Shown in pieces: positions 53,056 through 62,004 of a stretch of DNA of 64,000 nucleotides. The position numbers were made by a program, and so were the translations under genes. The DNA is from Acrocarpospora phusangensis (GTDB lineage: Bacteria > Actinomycetota > Actinomycetes > Streptosporangiales > Streptosporangiaceae), in contig NZ_BOOA01000033.1 of NCBI RefSeq assembly GCF_016862995.1, positions 1 through 64,000 of the forward strand. Direction: 5' to 3'. The number at the start of each line of letters is the position of its first letter. Position 1 is the first letter of the stretch. Under the pieces are notes generated by a model that was not told where the DNA came from, searched no databases, and was given only the letters and a program-made list of their open reading frames with translations.

Positions 53056-53880
53056 TCAACGCATCCGTTCCGCGGCCACTACGAGTCGCCAGGTCAGCTC
53101 TCCGGACGAGGGAATGACTGCCGCCTCATCGGGTCCGGCCTCAGCCAGGTTGAATACCGCACCGAGCATGGGTTCCACGCCGACGCTGCGATACGGCGCT
53201 TTTTCGGGAAATCCGCCGAGATTTCGCCATAAAGCGGTGCCGATGGGGACGTCCGGTGGTGCTTCTAGACGTAGGTCTAGGGCGTCGGTCTGGTCTTCCA
53301 CGCGCACGGCACCGCATCCCAGCACGGCACCCACGGCCGTGCCGTCGTCGGGTCCGAAGCGATCGAGTTCCAAGCCGAACGGGGCAGGCCAGTACCCGTC
53401 CAGGTATGGGGCCCCGTCTGGCCAGGCGGGCCCGAGCAGGGGCGCGGCCTCGGGGAAGATTCTTACCGGTGTTCCGTAGGGGGCGATGAGCCGCGCCTTT
53501 TCGCCGAGGTCGAGTAGTGCGTGACCGGCCCACAGGAACCTGAATCCCGGGTCGGCGGAGAGCCGGTAGGTCGCGACGATGGCACCGGCTTCGTTGCTGA
53601 TTGTGCGGACCAGGTCGAAGTTGTCGCAGCTGACCATGCTTTGGGCCGGATAACCCGTCCAGGGTCGACTCCAGGCGTCCCCGTGATCAGGCAGCCCGCG
53701 AACGGTGGGCACGCACTCTTCGAGGCCCCCCACATCGACGAACTCCGACCCGGGAACAACCTCGAATCGCGCGGGATCAGGCCGGGACCACAGCCATTCG
53801 CGGCCGCCTCCGGACAGTGACGTCCACCGGCCGCCCCGGGCGAGGTCGAAACTCGCCGTCAAAGGAACGCGTCTTGTCAC
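53056..53880 (-). CDS. Aldose 1-epimerase-like protein
   Basis: 274 residues from GTG 53880, whose start overlaps the dgoD stop (GTGA). The sequence has a galactose-mutarotase-like beta-sandwich pattern: GREWLWSRPDPARFEVVPGS, EFVDVGGLEECVPTV, a mid-chain WAGHALLDL with a probable active-site His, and a late PYRSVGVEPMLGAVFNLAEA carrying the Glu. It probably interconverts anomers of the imported sugar before oxidation. Function is inferred from fold and operon. The 142-bp repeats follow it. Confidence 0.75.
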   Translation of the reverse strand: MTRRVPLTASFDLARGGRWTSLSGGGREWLWSRPDPARFEVVPGSEFVDVGGLEECVPTVRGLPDHGDAWSRPWTGYPAQSMVSCDNFDLVRTISNEAGAIVATYRLSADPGFRFLWAGHALLDLGEKARLIAPYGTPVRIFPEAAPLLGPAWPDGAPYLDGYWPAPFGLELDRFGPDDGTAVGAVLGCGAVRVEDQTDALDLRLEAPPDVPIGTALWRNLGGFPEKAPYRSVGVEPMLGAVFNLAEAGPDEAAVIPSSGELTWRLVVAAERMR

Positions 53881-55022
53881 CACTCGGCCACTCCGCCGTC
53901 CGTATGCCGCCAGATCGGGTTGCGCCACGTATGGCCGACCTGGTCCGCACGTCGTACCGCGCCTTCGTCGATCTCCACGCCGAGTCCGGGGGCTTCCGGA
54001 CGCGCGACGTACCCGTCTGTGAAGTGGAAGACGGCGGGGTCGGCGACGTAGTCGAGGAGGTCGGCGCCGTCGTTGTAGTGGAGGCCGATGGATTGTTCCT
54101 GGATGAGGAAGTTGGGGGTGGCGAAGCCGACCTGGAGGCTGGCCGCGAGGGCGAGCGGGCCGAGCGGGCAGTGCGGAGCGAGTTTGGCGTCCCAGACTTC
54201 GGCGAGGGCGGCGATCCGGCGGGTTTCGGAGATGCCGCCCGCGTGGGAGAGGTCCGGCTGTACGACGGCCACGCCGGCTTCGAGGGCGGCGCGGAAGTCC
54301 CACCGTGAGTAGAGGCGTTCGCCGGTCGCGACGGGGACGCTGCTGGCGGCCACCACGCCGGGCAGCAGGTGCGGCCGGTCGGGCAGTACCGGCTCTTCGG
54401 CGAACATCGGGTGGTATTCGGCGATGAGCGGCAGGATGCGCCGGGCGTCCGCCGCGCCGGCCCGGCCGTGGAAGTCCACCGCCACGTCGCGGGCCGGCCC
54501 GAGGATCTCCCTGGCCAGCGCGACCCGCTCGACCACGCCCGCGATGTCGGCAGGACCGGCGAGTGCGGGCAAGCGGCCGGAGGCGTTCATTTTGACGGCG
54601 GTGAACCCGGCTTCCACCCGGGCGGCGATGCCCTCGGCGAGTTCGGACGGTTCGTCGCCGCCCACCCAGGAGTAGACGCGGATGCGGTCGCGGACAGGGC
54701 CACCCAGCAGCGCGTACACGGGAACGCCGTAGGTTTTGCCTGCGATGTCCCAGAGCGCCTGGTCGAGGCCCGCCAGGGCGCTGGAGAGCACCGGGCCGCC
54801 CCGGTAGAACCCGCCGTTGGCCATGACCTGCCAGTGGTCCTCGATCCGCAGCGGATCCCGGCCGATCAGGTACTCCGACAGCACCTCCACGGCGGCCCGG
54901 ACGACCTCGGCACGCCCTTCCACGACCGGTTCGCCCCAGCCGACCACACCGTCGTCGGTCTCCACACGGCAGAACAGCCAACGCGGCGGCACAAGAAACG
55001 TCTCAATCCTGGTGATCTTCAC
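53877..55022 (-). CDS. dgoD: D-galactonate dehydratase
   Basis: 381 residues of the mandelate-racemase branch of the enolase superfamily, aligning with E. coli DgoD nearly end to end: MKITRIETFLVPPRWLFCRV, GFYRGGPVLSSALAGLDQAL, RVYSWVGGDEP, LAPHCPLGPLALAASLQ and a final WRNPIWRHTDGGVAEW. Metal ligands are Asp183 in VDFHGR (His185 beside it), Glu209 in FAEEPV and Glu235 in ATGERL; the catalytic His of PHCPLGP is near 284. It converts D-galactonate to 2-keto-3-deoxygalactonate (EC 4.2.1.6). The start overlaps the SDR stop as ATGA. Confidence 0.96.
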   Translation of the reverse strand: MKITRIETFLVPPRWLFCRVETDDGVVGWGEPVVEGRAEVVRAAVEVLSEYLIGRDPLRIEDHWQVMANGGFYRGGPVLSSALAGLDQALWDIAGKTYGVPVYALLGGPVRDRIRVYSWVGGDEPSELAEGIAARVEAGFTAVKMNASGRLPALAGPADIAGVVERVALAREILGPARDVAVDFHGRAGAADARRILPLIAEYHPMFAEEPVLPDRPHLLPGVVAASSVPVATGERLYSRWDFRAALEAGVAVVQPDLSHAGGISETRRIAALAEVWDAKLAPHCPLGPLALAASLQVGFATPNFLIQEQSIGLHYNDGADLLDYVADPAVFHFTDGYVARPEAPGLGVEIDEGAVRRADQVGHTWRNPIWRHTDGGVAEW

Positions 55023-55750
55023 GCCGAGTCCTTCATCGCCGTCCAGCCGCCATCGACGAGCAGCGTCGCCCCCGTGACATACGAACTCTCCGCGCAGGCT
55101 AGGAACGTCACCGCGGCGGCGACTTCCTCAGGACGCCCGAACCGCCCGGCCGCAGTCGCCGCGACACTCCGCTGCCGGTCCTCCTCGCCGATCCCGTCCC
55201 AGACAGGCGTGAGAATCGGCCCGGGAAGCACGGTGTTGACGCGCACCTCCGGCCCGTACTCCACGGCAAGCTGCCGCCCCAGCGAGACGAGCCCGCCTTT
55301 CGCGGCCGCGTACGCCGGATGCCACGGAATCCCCACCACCGCATGCACCGACGAGGTCAGCACTACGGCGCCCCGGCTCTCCCGAAGCATCCCGATACAC
55401 GCGCTGACCGCCAAGAACGTGGCTTTCAGGTTGACCGAGAGCTGCCGATCCCAGGCGTCCTCCGACAGTTCGTGCGCCGGAGCCCGGACCACCGTGCTGG
55501 CGTTGCTGTGCAGCACGTCCAGCCGCCCGAACTCGGTCCGCGCCATGTCCGCGATCCGCCGCCACGTCTCAGCGTCGGCGACGTCACCCTCAACCGCCAG
55601 CAGGTCCGCCCGGTCGAGGCTCTGGCCGGTCAGGTCCACCGCGAGCACCCGCGCACCCTCGTGCAGGAAGCGCTCCACCACCGCGGCTCCGATGCCGGAA
55701 GCCGCGCCGGTCACCACGGCGACCTTCCCCGACAACAATCCTCGTCCCAT
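55019..55750 (-). CDS. SDR family dehydrogenase, predicted galactose 1-dehydrogenase
   Basis: 243 residues from ATG 55750 (GGGGAGA upstream). It has the classical short-chain dehydrogenase signature: AVVTGAASGIGAAVVERFLH at the N-terminus, HSNAS, catalytic Ser in VVLTSSVHAVVG, YAAAKGG (Tyr-x3-Lys) and a C-terminal SSYVTGATLLVDGG. It is the first gene of the dgo operon; oxidation of D-galactose to the lactone fits the enzymes that follow, but substrate specificity cannot be read from sequence. Confidence 0.88.
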   Translation of the reverse strand: MGRGLLSGKVAVVTGAASGIGAAVVERFLHEGARVLAVDLTGQSLDRADLLAVEGDVADAETWRRIADMARTEFGRLDVLHSNASTVVRAPAHELSEDAWDRQLSVNLKATFLAVSACIGMLRESRGAVVLTSSVHAVVGIPWHPAYAAAKGGLVSLGRQLAVEYGPEVRVNTVLPGPILTPVWDGIGEEDRQRSVAATAAGRFGRPEEVAAAVTFLACAESSYVTGATLLVDGGWTAMKDSA

Positions 55751-55870
55751 CGTCTCCCCCGTCGTTCCATCAAGTCGGCGAGCGCTAGTCAACACGCGCC
55801 CGCCACCCGTTAGGAATGTCCGTTTTGTGTGACTGCCTGGACGATCCGACGCACATGGCATACTGGCGTG

Positions 55871-56734
55871 ATGCCGATCCAGGAAGGGTTCAGAAACCAG
55901 CGGCTGACCGTCGTACCTCGCCGCGTGGTGGCCGAGGCGCACGCCCGCCCGGTGACCCGCCGCCTCATGGTCACCGACACCGGCTACTACCCGGTCGCTA
56001 CGGATCACCTGATGAGAAGACCCAGCGGCATTGAGGAAGCCATCCTCATCGTCTGTACGGCAGGCACCGGCTGGGCCACCATCGAAGGCGTCCAGCACCG
56101 CATCGGCTCGAACGCGGCCCTGGTGATCCCCCGCGGAACCCCCCACGCGTACGGCGCGTCCGCCGACAACCCCTGGACGATCTGGTGGTGCCATCTCCGA
56201 GGCACGGATCTCCCCGAGCTGATCGAGGAGATCGGCGCGGGCGTGACCCGCCCGGTGGTCTCCATCCGGCGTCTCGACCGCGCCGTAGCCCTGCTGGACG
56301 AGATCGTGACCATCCTGGAGCGGGATCACTCGCCGGCCAGCCTGACGGGCGCGGCGGGCGCGGCCTGGAAGCTGCTCACCCAGATCGTGGTGGACCGCGC
56401 GATGCCGGCGCCGGGCGACCCGCTCCAGCGTGCGATGGCCTACCTGGAGGAGCGGCTGGACAGCACGGTCAGGGTCGCCGACCTGGCGTCACTGGTCGGC
56501 ATCTCGCCCTCCCATCTGAGCGCCCTGTTCCGCCGCGCCACCGGCGGCGGCGTGCTCGCGCACCACACCGCGCTCCGGATGGCGCAGGCCCGCAACCTCC
56601 TCGACACCACGGACGCGACCATCGCCGACATCGCCCGCGAGGTCGGCTACCCCGATCCGTTCTACTTCTCCCGTCATTTCCGGCGCATGCACGAGACCAG
56701 CCCGACCGAGTACCGCAACCGCGCGAAGGGCTGA
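55871..56734 (+). CDS. AraC family transcriptional regulator
   Basis: 287 residues from ATG 55871. An N-terminal cupin sugar-binding domain (EEAILIVCTAGTGWATIEGV, LVIPRGTPHAYGAS) is followed by two helix-turn-helix units (STVRVADLASLVGISPSHLS and ATIADIAREVGYPDPFYFSR). It is divergent from the SDR/dgo operon across 120 bp and convergent with the alpha-galactosidase gene, so it is probably the local inducer-dependent activator responding to galactose or a galactoside. Confidence 0.9.
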   Translation: MPIQEGFRNQRLTVVPRRVVAEAHARPVTRRLMVTDTGYYPVATDHLMRRPSGIEEAILIVCTAGTGWATIEGVQHRIGSNAALVIPRGTPHAYGASADNPWTIWWCHLRGTDLPELIEEIGAGVTRPVVSIRRLDRAVALLDEIVTILERDHSPASLTGAAGAAWKLLTQIVVDRAMPAPGDPLQRAMAYLEERLDSTVRVADLASLVGISPSHLSALFRRATGGGVLAHHTALRMAQARNLLDTTDATIADIAREVGYPDPFYFSRHFRRMHETSPTEYRNRAKG

Positions 56735-56747
56735 GCCGTCGGCGCCG

Positions 56748-58913
56748 TCACGACGCCGCCGAGGTGCTCACCACCCGCAGGAGCACCGAGCGGTCGACGT
56801 CCAGGGACGGCGCTTCGACGCCGACGAGCCGGAGCACCCGTCCGGGCAGGGTGACGCGGGTCCGCTGCCACGGCGGCAGCACGACACCGGCGGCGGGCGC
56901 GGAACCGGGGTAGACGGCTTCGACGGTGTAGTCGCGCGCGTCGTCCAGCCCTGGCAGGCGGATGCGTCCCGGCGGCCAGGTCGCGGGGCGTTCGACGACG
57001 CTGAACGCGTACAGCGCCTCGGCGCGGTCGCCCGAAACGACCCCTTCCAGCCGGTACGCGGCGTCGGCGAGATCGGCGTGCACGACCTCCCCCGAGTGCA
57101 GCAGTTCCCGGTGTTCCCTGTGGAACGCGACCCACCGCGCGAGCGCCGCCCGGGTCTCGTCGTCCGCGGTGAGCAGATTCGTCTCCACCCCGAGGTGCCC
57201 CCACAGCGCCTTCTCGGCCCGGTAGTCGAGGGGGTGGCTGCGATGGGTGGTGTGCGACTCCTCGGCTCCGATGTGCGTGCCCTGCATCTCCGGCGGGACC
57301 AGCAGCCCGGTCCAGCGCTGGATCTCCAGCCGCTCGTGCGGGTCGTTGCAGTCGCTGGGCCAGACCCGGTCGGTGAACTCCAGCACCCCGAGGTCGATCC
57401 GCCCGCCGCCGCTGGCACACGACTCGATCTCCAGCCCTGGATGGGCGGCCTTGAGCCGCGCCATCAACCGGTACGCCTGTTCGACCTGCACCCGGACCCC
57501 GGGCCGCCCCTCGGGGCTGTGCCCGGCATCCAGCAGATACCGGTTATGATCCCATTTGATGTACGCGATCCCCAGCACCCCGACCAGCGCGTCCATCCGC
57601 TCGTACAGGTACGCGTACGCCTCCGGATGCCCCAAGTCGAGCACATGCTGATACCGCGAGGGCAGCCCAGGCCCGTGGCCCGCGTCGAAGACCCACTCCG
57701 GATGCAGCCGGGCCAGCTCCGAGTCCAGGTTGACCATCTCGGGTTCGAACCAGAGCCCGAACTCCATCCCCAGCTCGCGTACCCGGTCGGCCAGCGGTTC
57801 GAGGCCCTTCGGCCACACGGCGGGATCCACCGTCCAGTCGCCCAGGGAACTGGTGTCGTCCCGGCGTCCCAGGAACCATCCGTCGTCCAGGACGAACCGC
57901 TCGGCGCCCATCTCCGCGCCGCGTTCCGCGAGCCGGATCAGCGTGTCGAGATCGTGCTGGAAGTAGACGGCCTCCCACGTGTTCAGCACCACCGGCCGGG
58001 GCGAACGCGGATGCTGCGGCCGGGATCGCAGGTGCCGGTGGAAACGCCCGGCCATGTCGTCCAGCCCGTCCCCCCACGATCCGTACTGCCAGCGGCTCTG
58101 GAACTCCTCGTCCGGCCCGAGCACCATCTCGCCCGGCAGCAGCAGCTCTCCGGCCGCGAGGTGGCGCGTCCCCGCCGGCGTGAGTTCCGCGGCCAGCACC
58201 TGGTTGCCGCTCCACGCGAGGTGCGTGGCCCACACCTTGCCCTGCCGGAACCCGAACCCCCGCTCGCCCGCGACCAGCAGCATCGTGTGCTCCAGCCCCG
58301 GTTTGCCCCCGCGCGAGGCGCGCACCCACTCCCCGACCTGGAACGGCCGCCGCTGCGGCACGCGTTCGAGCGCCCACCGCCCGGTCAGGTCGAGGATCTC
58401 CGCGGCGTCCGACGGCACCGGCAGCGCCAGCTCAAGCGACCCGATCCGGTACGGCGTCTCGGCCTCGTTCCGCACCCGCGCCCGCTGCCGGACGAGACCG
58501 CTGCCGGCGAGCACCTGGATCTCCAGCTCGATCGCCAGCCCGAACTCGGGATCCCGCGCACTGCTGCGCAGCACCGGCCCGTCCCCCGCGTCGCCGACCG
58601 CGAAGGTCGCCTCCCGGAAGTACGGCGCCCAGCGCCGGCCGTCACTGTCCCCCACGAGCCCAGGACGCCCGAGCCACCCCTCCGTGAGCTGGGGCAGAAC
58701 GGGAACCGGCTGCGGGTAGGTCACCGCGCTGTCGCCGATCGCCGGCAACGCCGCCCGGTGCAGATCGGCCAAGAAGGCATCACCGAGCGGACCGAGATCC
58801 GTTCCCCAGTGCAGGATGCGCGGCAGGCGTCCGCCGTCGACCGCGACGACGAGGCTGGTGCCTCCGGCGCGCAGGTGGACCGGTGTGTCGTCGAGTTCGT
58901 CCATGACCGTCAT
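56748..58913 (-). CDS. Alpha-galactosidase, glycoside hydrolase family 36
   Basis: 721 residues from ATG 58913, overlapping the permease stop (ATGA). The GH36 order is clear: an N-terminal beta-sandwich, then VVLNTWEAVYFQHDLDTLI, ERFVLDDGWFLGRRDD, the nucleophile Asp455 in YIKWDHNR, ESCASGGGRIDLG and the acid/base motif WPSDCND (about 519-525). It removes terminal alpha-galactosyl units from raffinose-family or galactomannan oligosaccharides. No signal peptide is visible, so hydrolysis occurs after import by the adjacent ABC transporter. Confidence 0.94.
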   Translation of the reverse strand: MTVMDELDDTPVHLRAGGTSLVVAVDGGRLPRILHWGTDLGPLGDAFLADLHRAALPAIGDSAVTYPQPVPVLPQLTEGWLGRPGLVGDSDGRRWAPYFREATFAVGDAGDGPVLRSSARDPEFGLAIELEIQVLAGSGLVRQRARVRNEAETPYRIGSLELALPVPSDAAEILDLTGRWALERVPQRRPFQVGEWVRASRGGKPGLEHTMLLVAGERGFGFRQGKVWATHLAWSGNQVLAAELTPAGTRHLAAGELLLPGEMVLGPDEEFQSRWQYGSWGDGLDDMAGRFHRHLRSRPQHPRSPRPVVLNTWEAVYFQHDLDTLIRLAERGAEMGAERFVLDDGWFLGRRDDTSSLGDWTVDPAVWPKGLEPLADRVRELGMEFGLWFEPEMVNLDSELARLHPEWVFDAGHGPGLPSRYQHVLDLGHPEAYAYLYERMDALVGVLGIAYIKWDHNRYLLDAGHSPEGRPGVRVQVEQAYRLMARLKAAHPGLEIESCASGGGRIDLGVLEFTDRVWPSDCNDPHERLEIQRWTGLLVPPEMQGTHIGAEESHTTHRSHPLDYRAEKALWGHLGVETNLLTADDETRAALARWVAFHREHRELLHSGEVVHADLADAAYRLEGVVSGDRAEALYAFSVVERPATWPPGRIRLPGLDDARDYTVEAVYPGSAPAAGVVLPPWQRTRVTLPGRVLRLVGVEAPSLDVDRSVLLRVVSTSAAS

Positions 58914-59764
58914 CCCTTCAGTCCGCTGTTGGCGATTCCCGCGAAGAACTGACGCTGCAACACCAGGAAGACGATCACCAGCGGAATCGAGCACACCAGG
59001 GCCCCCGCCATGAGCGTGGGATAGTCCGTACCGAACTGGCCTTGGAGGCCGGCGAGGCCGACCGGCAGCGGCCGGTTCTCGCCCGACGGCGAGACGATGA
59101 GCGGCCAGAGCAGGTCGTTCCACGAGTAGAGGCCGGTCAGGACGGTCAGCGCGGCCAGCATCGGCCGGGCCATCGGCAGCATGACGTGCCAGAAGACCTG
59201 GAACGGGTTGGCGCCGTCGAGGCGGGCCGCCTCCTCGTAGTCCTTCGGCATGTTGAGGAAGGCCTGCCGCATCAGGAAGGTGCCGAACGCGGAGAACAGG
59301 CCGGGGATGGCCAGCGCGGGGAGGGTGTCCAGCAGTCTCAGGTCGCGGATCAGCTGGTACTGGCCGATCAGGAACAGCTGGCTGGGCACCATCAGCATGG
59401 CGATGAACAGGCCGAACAGCACGTTGCTGCCGCGGAAGGGCATGCGGGCGAAGGCGTACCCGGCGAGGGCGGCGACGGTGACCTGGCCGACGACGCGCAG
59501 CACGAGCGAGCCGGTGGAGACGGCGAACATCGACCAGAACGGCACCGTGGAGAAGAACGTCTCGAACGAATGCACGCTGAAGTCGGCCGGGATGATCGTC
59601 GGCGGGATCCTGGTCACCTCGGAGGTGGTCTTGAAGACGCTGAGGATCTGCCAGACGAACGGCACGACCATGATGACGGCCGCCACGATCAGGACCGCGT
59701 GGATCGGCCAGCTGGAGATCGGCTTCCGCCTGGGGTGTGACCTGCGGGGGACGGACTCAGCCAT
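58910..59764 (-). CDS. Sugar ABC transporter permease (MalG type)
   Basis: 284 residues with six membrane helices and the cytoplasmic EAA loop EEAARLDGANPFQVFWHVML, which contacts the ATPase subunit. It pairs with the MalF-type permease upstream (8-bp overlap) and is coupled to the alpha-galactosidase downstream. The cognate ATPase is not in the window, as is common for CUT1 importers that share MsiK. Confidence 0.94.
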   Translation of the reverse strand: MAESVPRRSHPRRKPISSWPIHAVLIVAAVIMVVPFVWQILSVFKTTSEVTRIPPTIIPADFSVHSFETFFSTVPFWSMFAVSTGSLVLRVVGQVTVAALAGYAFARMPFRGSNVLFGLFIAMLMVPSQLFLIGQYQLIRDLRLLDTLPALAIPGLFSAFGTFLMRQAFLNMPKDYEEAARLDGANPFQVFWHVMLPMARPMLAALTVLTGLYSWNDLLWPLIVSPSGENRPLPVGLAGLQGQFGTDYPTLMAGALVCSIPLVIVFLVLQRQFFAGIANSGLKG

Positions 59765-60686
59765 AGAAGACCCAGGATTTCTGAAGACGGAACTGCAGCG
59801 CCGTCGCGATCATGATCGCGATGAGCAGCACGATGGCGATCGCGGCGCCGTAGCCCTGGTCGAACTGGACGAACGCCTTCTCGTAGAAGAGGTAGACGAT
59901 CGTCTTGGAGTCGCCCAGCGCGGTGTTGTTGACGCTGCGCAGCATGATGAAGATCAGGTCGAACATCTGCAGGGCGGCGATCACGGTCAGGATCGTGACG
60001 AAGAAGATGCTCGGGGTGAGGAGCGGCACGGTGATGCGGAAGAACTGCCGGATCCGCCCGGCTCCGTCGAGGGCGGACGCCTCGTAGACGGCCTTCGGGA
60101 TGGCCTGGAGACCGGCGCCGAGGATGATCAGGTTGATGCCGAGGCCCATCCAGATGCCGACGACGGCGAACGCGTAGATCGTGAACCGGGCGTCGGCCAC
60201 CCAGTACTGGCCGTCGATGCCGAACCAGGACAGCACGTAGTTGAGCAGGCCGAAGTCGCCGTTGTAGATGAACCGCCAGACCATGCCGATGGCCACGGGC
60301 AGGGTGACCACCGGCAGGAAGAACAGCACCCGGTAGATCGTGCGCCCACGTCCGGCCTGCTCGATCAGCGCGGCCAGCACCACCGCCAGCGGGATGCCGA
60401 GCAGGACGATCACGGTGTAGAGCGCGGAGTTGCCGAACGCCTCCCAGACCTCGCCGTCACTCAGCAGGGCCGTGTAGTTGTCGACGCCGACGAAGGTGGC
60501 GGGCCCGAACGCCGGCACGTCCTGGAAGCTCTTGATCAGCGTGGACAGGAACGGCCACACGTACAGAGCGACCAGGCCGATCGTGGCCGGGGCGATGAAC
60601 GCCACCGCCCACCACACGCTGGTCTGGTTGCCGCCCGCGCGGCGGCCGGAGGGCCGCCGCGCGGGCTTCGCTGCCACGTTCGTCAT
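59757..60686 (-). CDS. Sugar ABC transporter permease (MalF type)
   Basis: 309 residues from ATG 60686 (overlap with the solute-binding protein stop). It has membrane helices such as WWAVAFIAPATIGLVALYVW and the EAA loop YEASALDGAGRIRQFFRITV. First permease of a carbohydrate importer of the CUT1 family. Lies between the binding protein and the second permease. Confidence 0.93.
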   Translation of the reverse strand: MTNVAAKPARRPSGRRAGGNQTSVWWAVAFIAPATIGLVALYVWPFLSTLIKSFQDVPAFGPATFVGVDNYTALLSDGEVWEAFGNSALYTVIVLLGIPLAVVLAALIEQAGRGRTIYRVLFFLPVVTLPVAIGMVWRFIYNGDFGLLNYVLSWFGIDGQYWVADARFTIYAFAVVGIWMGLGINLIILGAGLQAIPKAVYEASALDGAGRIRQFFRITVPLLTPSIFFVTILTVIAALQMFDLIFIMLRSVNNTALGDSKTIVYLFYEKAFVQFDQGYGAAIAIVLLIAIMIATALQFRLQKSWVFYG

Positions 60687-61960
60687 TTCTTGGCGAGCAC
60701 CTGGTCGACGGCGTCCTGGTACTCCTTCGCGGCGGCCTCGACGGGCTTGGTCCCGTCCCAGGCCGGAGCCAGGTACTGCGCCGCCAGGCCCTGCCACTCG
60801 GCCGTGTTCCCGGCGACGGGGAGCGGGACGCTGTAGTCGATGGCGTCGATGAAGACCTGGAGCTTGAACTCCGGCATCGAGTCGAGCCACGGCTGCTGCG
60901 TGCCCTTGTAGGCGGGCAGCACGGTGCCGGTGGCCGCCTGGATCTCGGCGGCCTTGGTGCCCCCGAGGAAGGTGAGGAACTTCTTGAGCTCCTCCGGGTG
61001 CTTGCTGCCGGCGTACCCGGCGTTGCCGATGCCGCTGGTGACGGTGGCGCGCTTGACACCCTGCGGCAGCGGCGCGACGTCGACCTTGCCCTTGAGCTCG
61101 GCGTTCTTGTAGAAGCGCAGCGCCCAGTACGCGCCGGAGAAGTACATGGCGACCTTCTGGTTCTCGAACATCGAGACCGCCTCGGTGTCCGACAGCTGCT
61201 TCAGCGTCGGCGAGGAGCCCGCCTTCTGCAGGTCAGCCCAGAACTTGAGACCGGCCACCCCGGCCGGGCCGGCGAAGTCGGAGGCGGTGCCGTCGGCGTT
61301 GATGATGGTGCCGCCGGCCTGGAGGATCGTGTTGTAGTAGCCGCCCTGCGCGTCGATCGGGGCGGCGATCCCCCACACGCCCTTGGCCGGGTCGGTCAGC
61401 TTCTTGGCCGCGTCCTGCACGTCCTGCCAGTCCCAGGTGTCGTCCGGGTACTTGACGCCGGCGGCGTCGAACAGCGCCTTGTTGTACCAGATGCCGTTGG
61501 TGTCGAAGTCCTTCGGCAGCGCGAAGATCTTGCCCTCGTACGTGTACGAGTCGGACACCGCCTTCGGGTACACGCTCATGTCGATACCGGACTTGACCGT
61601 GTCGGACAGGTCGATCAGGGCGCCGCCCTTGGCGTACTCGCGGAAGTGGTCGGCGAGCATCCAGAACGCGTCGGGCGCGGTGCCGCCGGCGGCGCCCACC
61701 TGGAGGGTCGACCAGTACTCGGGCCAGGGCAGCGTCTGCACCTTGACGGTGATGTTCGGGTTCTCCTTCTGGAACTCGGCGGCGATCTGCTCCATCGCGG
61801 GAGACTGGTCCTCGCTCCAGTTCGCGTAGGTGAGGGTGACCTTCTCCGCCGCCGCGCCCGTGCCTCCCGCGCTCCCGGTCTCGGTGCCGCCGCCGGAACA
61901 TGCGGTGAGGAGTGTCGCCGCCACGGCCATCGCCATGGCACCTGTCCATTTGTGCTTCAT
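60683..61960 (-). CDS. Sugar ABC transporter substrate-binding lipoprotein
   Basis: 425 residues. A lipoprotein signal with lipobox LLTACSGG (Cys near residue 21) is followed by a Gly/Thr-rich tether and a family 1 solute-binding fold (VTLTYANWSEDQSPAMEQIA, TAPDAFWMLADHFREYAKGG, FALPKDFDTNGIWYNKALFD, MFENQKVAMYFSGAYW). AGAGGA precedes the ATG. It should capture galactosides outside the membrane for the two permeases. It is separated by 44 bp from the GH97 gene upstream. Confidence 0.93.
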   Translation of the reverse strand: MKHKWTGAMAMAVAATLLTACSGGGTETGSAGGTGAAAEKVTLTYANWSEDQSPAMEQIAAEFQKENPNITVKVQTLPWPEYWSTLQVGAAGGTAPDAFWMLADHFREYAKGGALIDLSDTVKSGIDMSVYPKAVSDSYTYEGKIFALPKDFDTNGIWYNKALFDAAGVKYPDDTWDWQDVQDAAKKLTDPAKGVWGIAAPIDAQGGYYNTILQAGGTIINADGTASDFAGPAGVAGLKFWADLQKAGSSPTLKQLSDTEAVSMFENQKVAMYFSGAYWALRFYKNAELKGKVDVAPLPQGVKRATVTSGIGNAGYAGSKHPEELKKFLTFLGGTKAAEIQAATGTVLPAYKGTQQPWLDSMPEFKLQVFIDAIDYSVPLPVAGNTAEWQGLAAQYLAPAWDGTKPVEAAAKEYQDAVDQVLAKK

Positions 61961-62004
61961 GCTGTTCCTCTGTACTTTGTGCGCCGGTCGTCGACCGGGG
62001 GGTG

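Noticed and set aside
53880-54981. A 641-residue protein combining a dehydratase shadow with the epimerase-like protein
   Set aside because: The upstream part is dgoD in another frame. The true epimerase-like start is GTG 53880, overlapping the dgoD stop.
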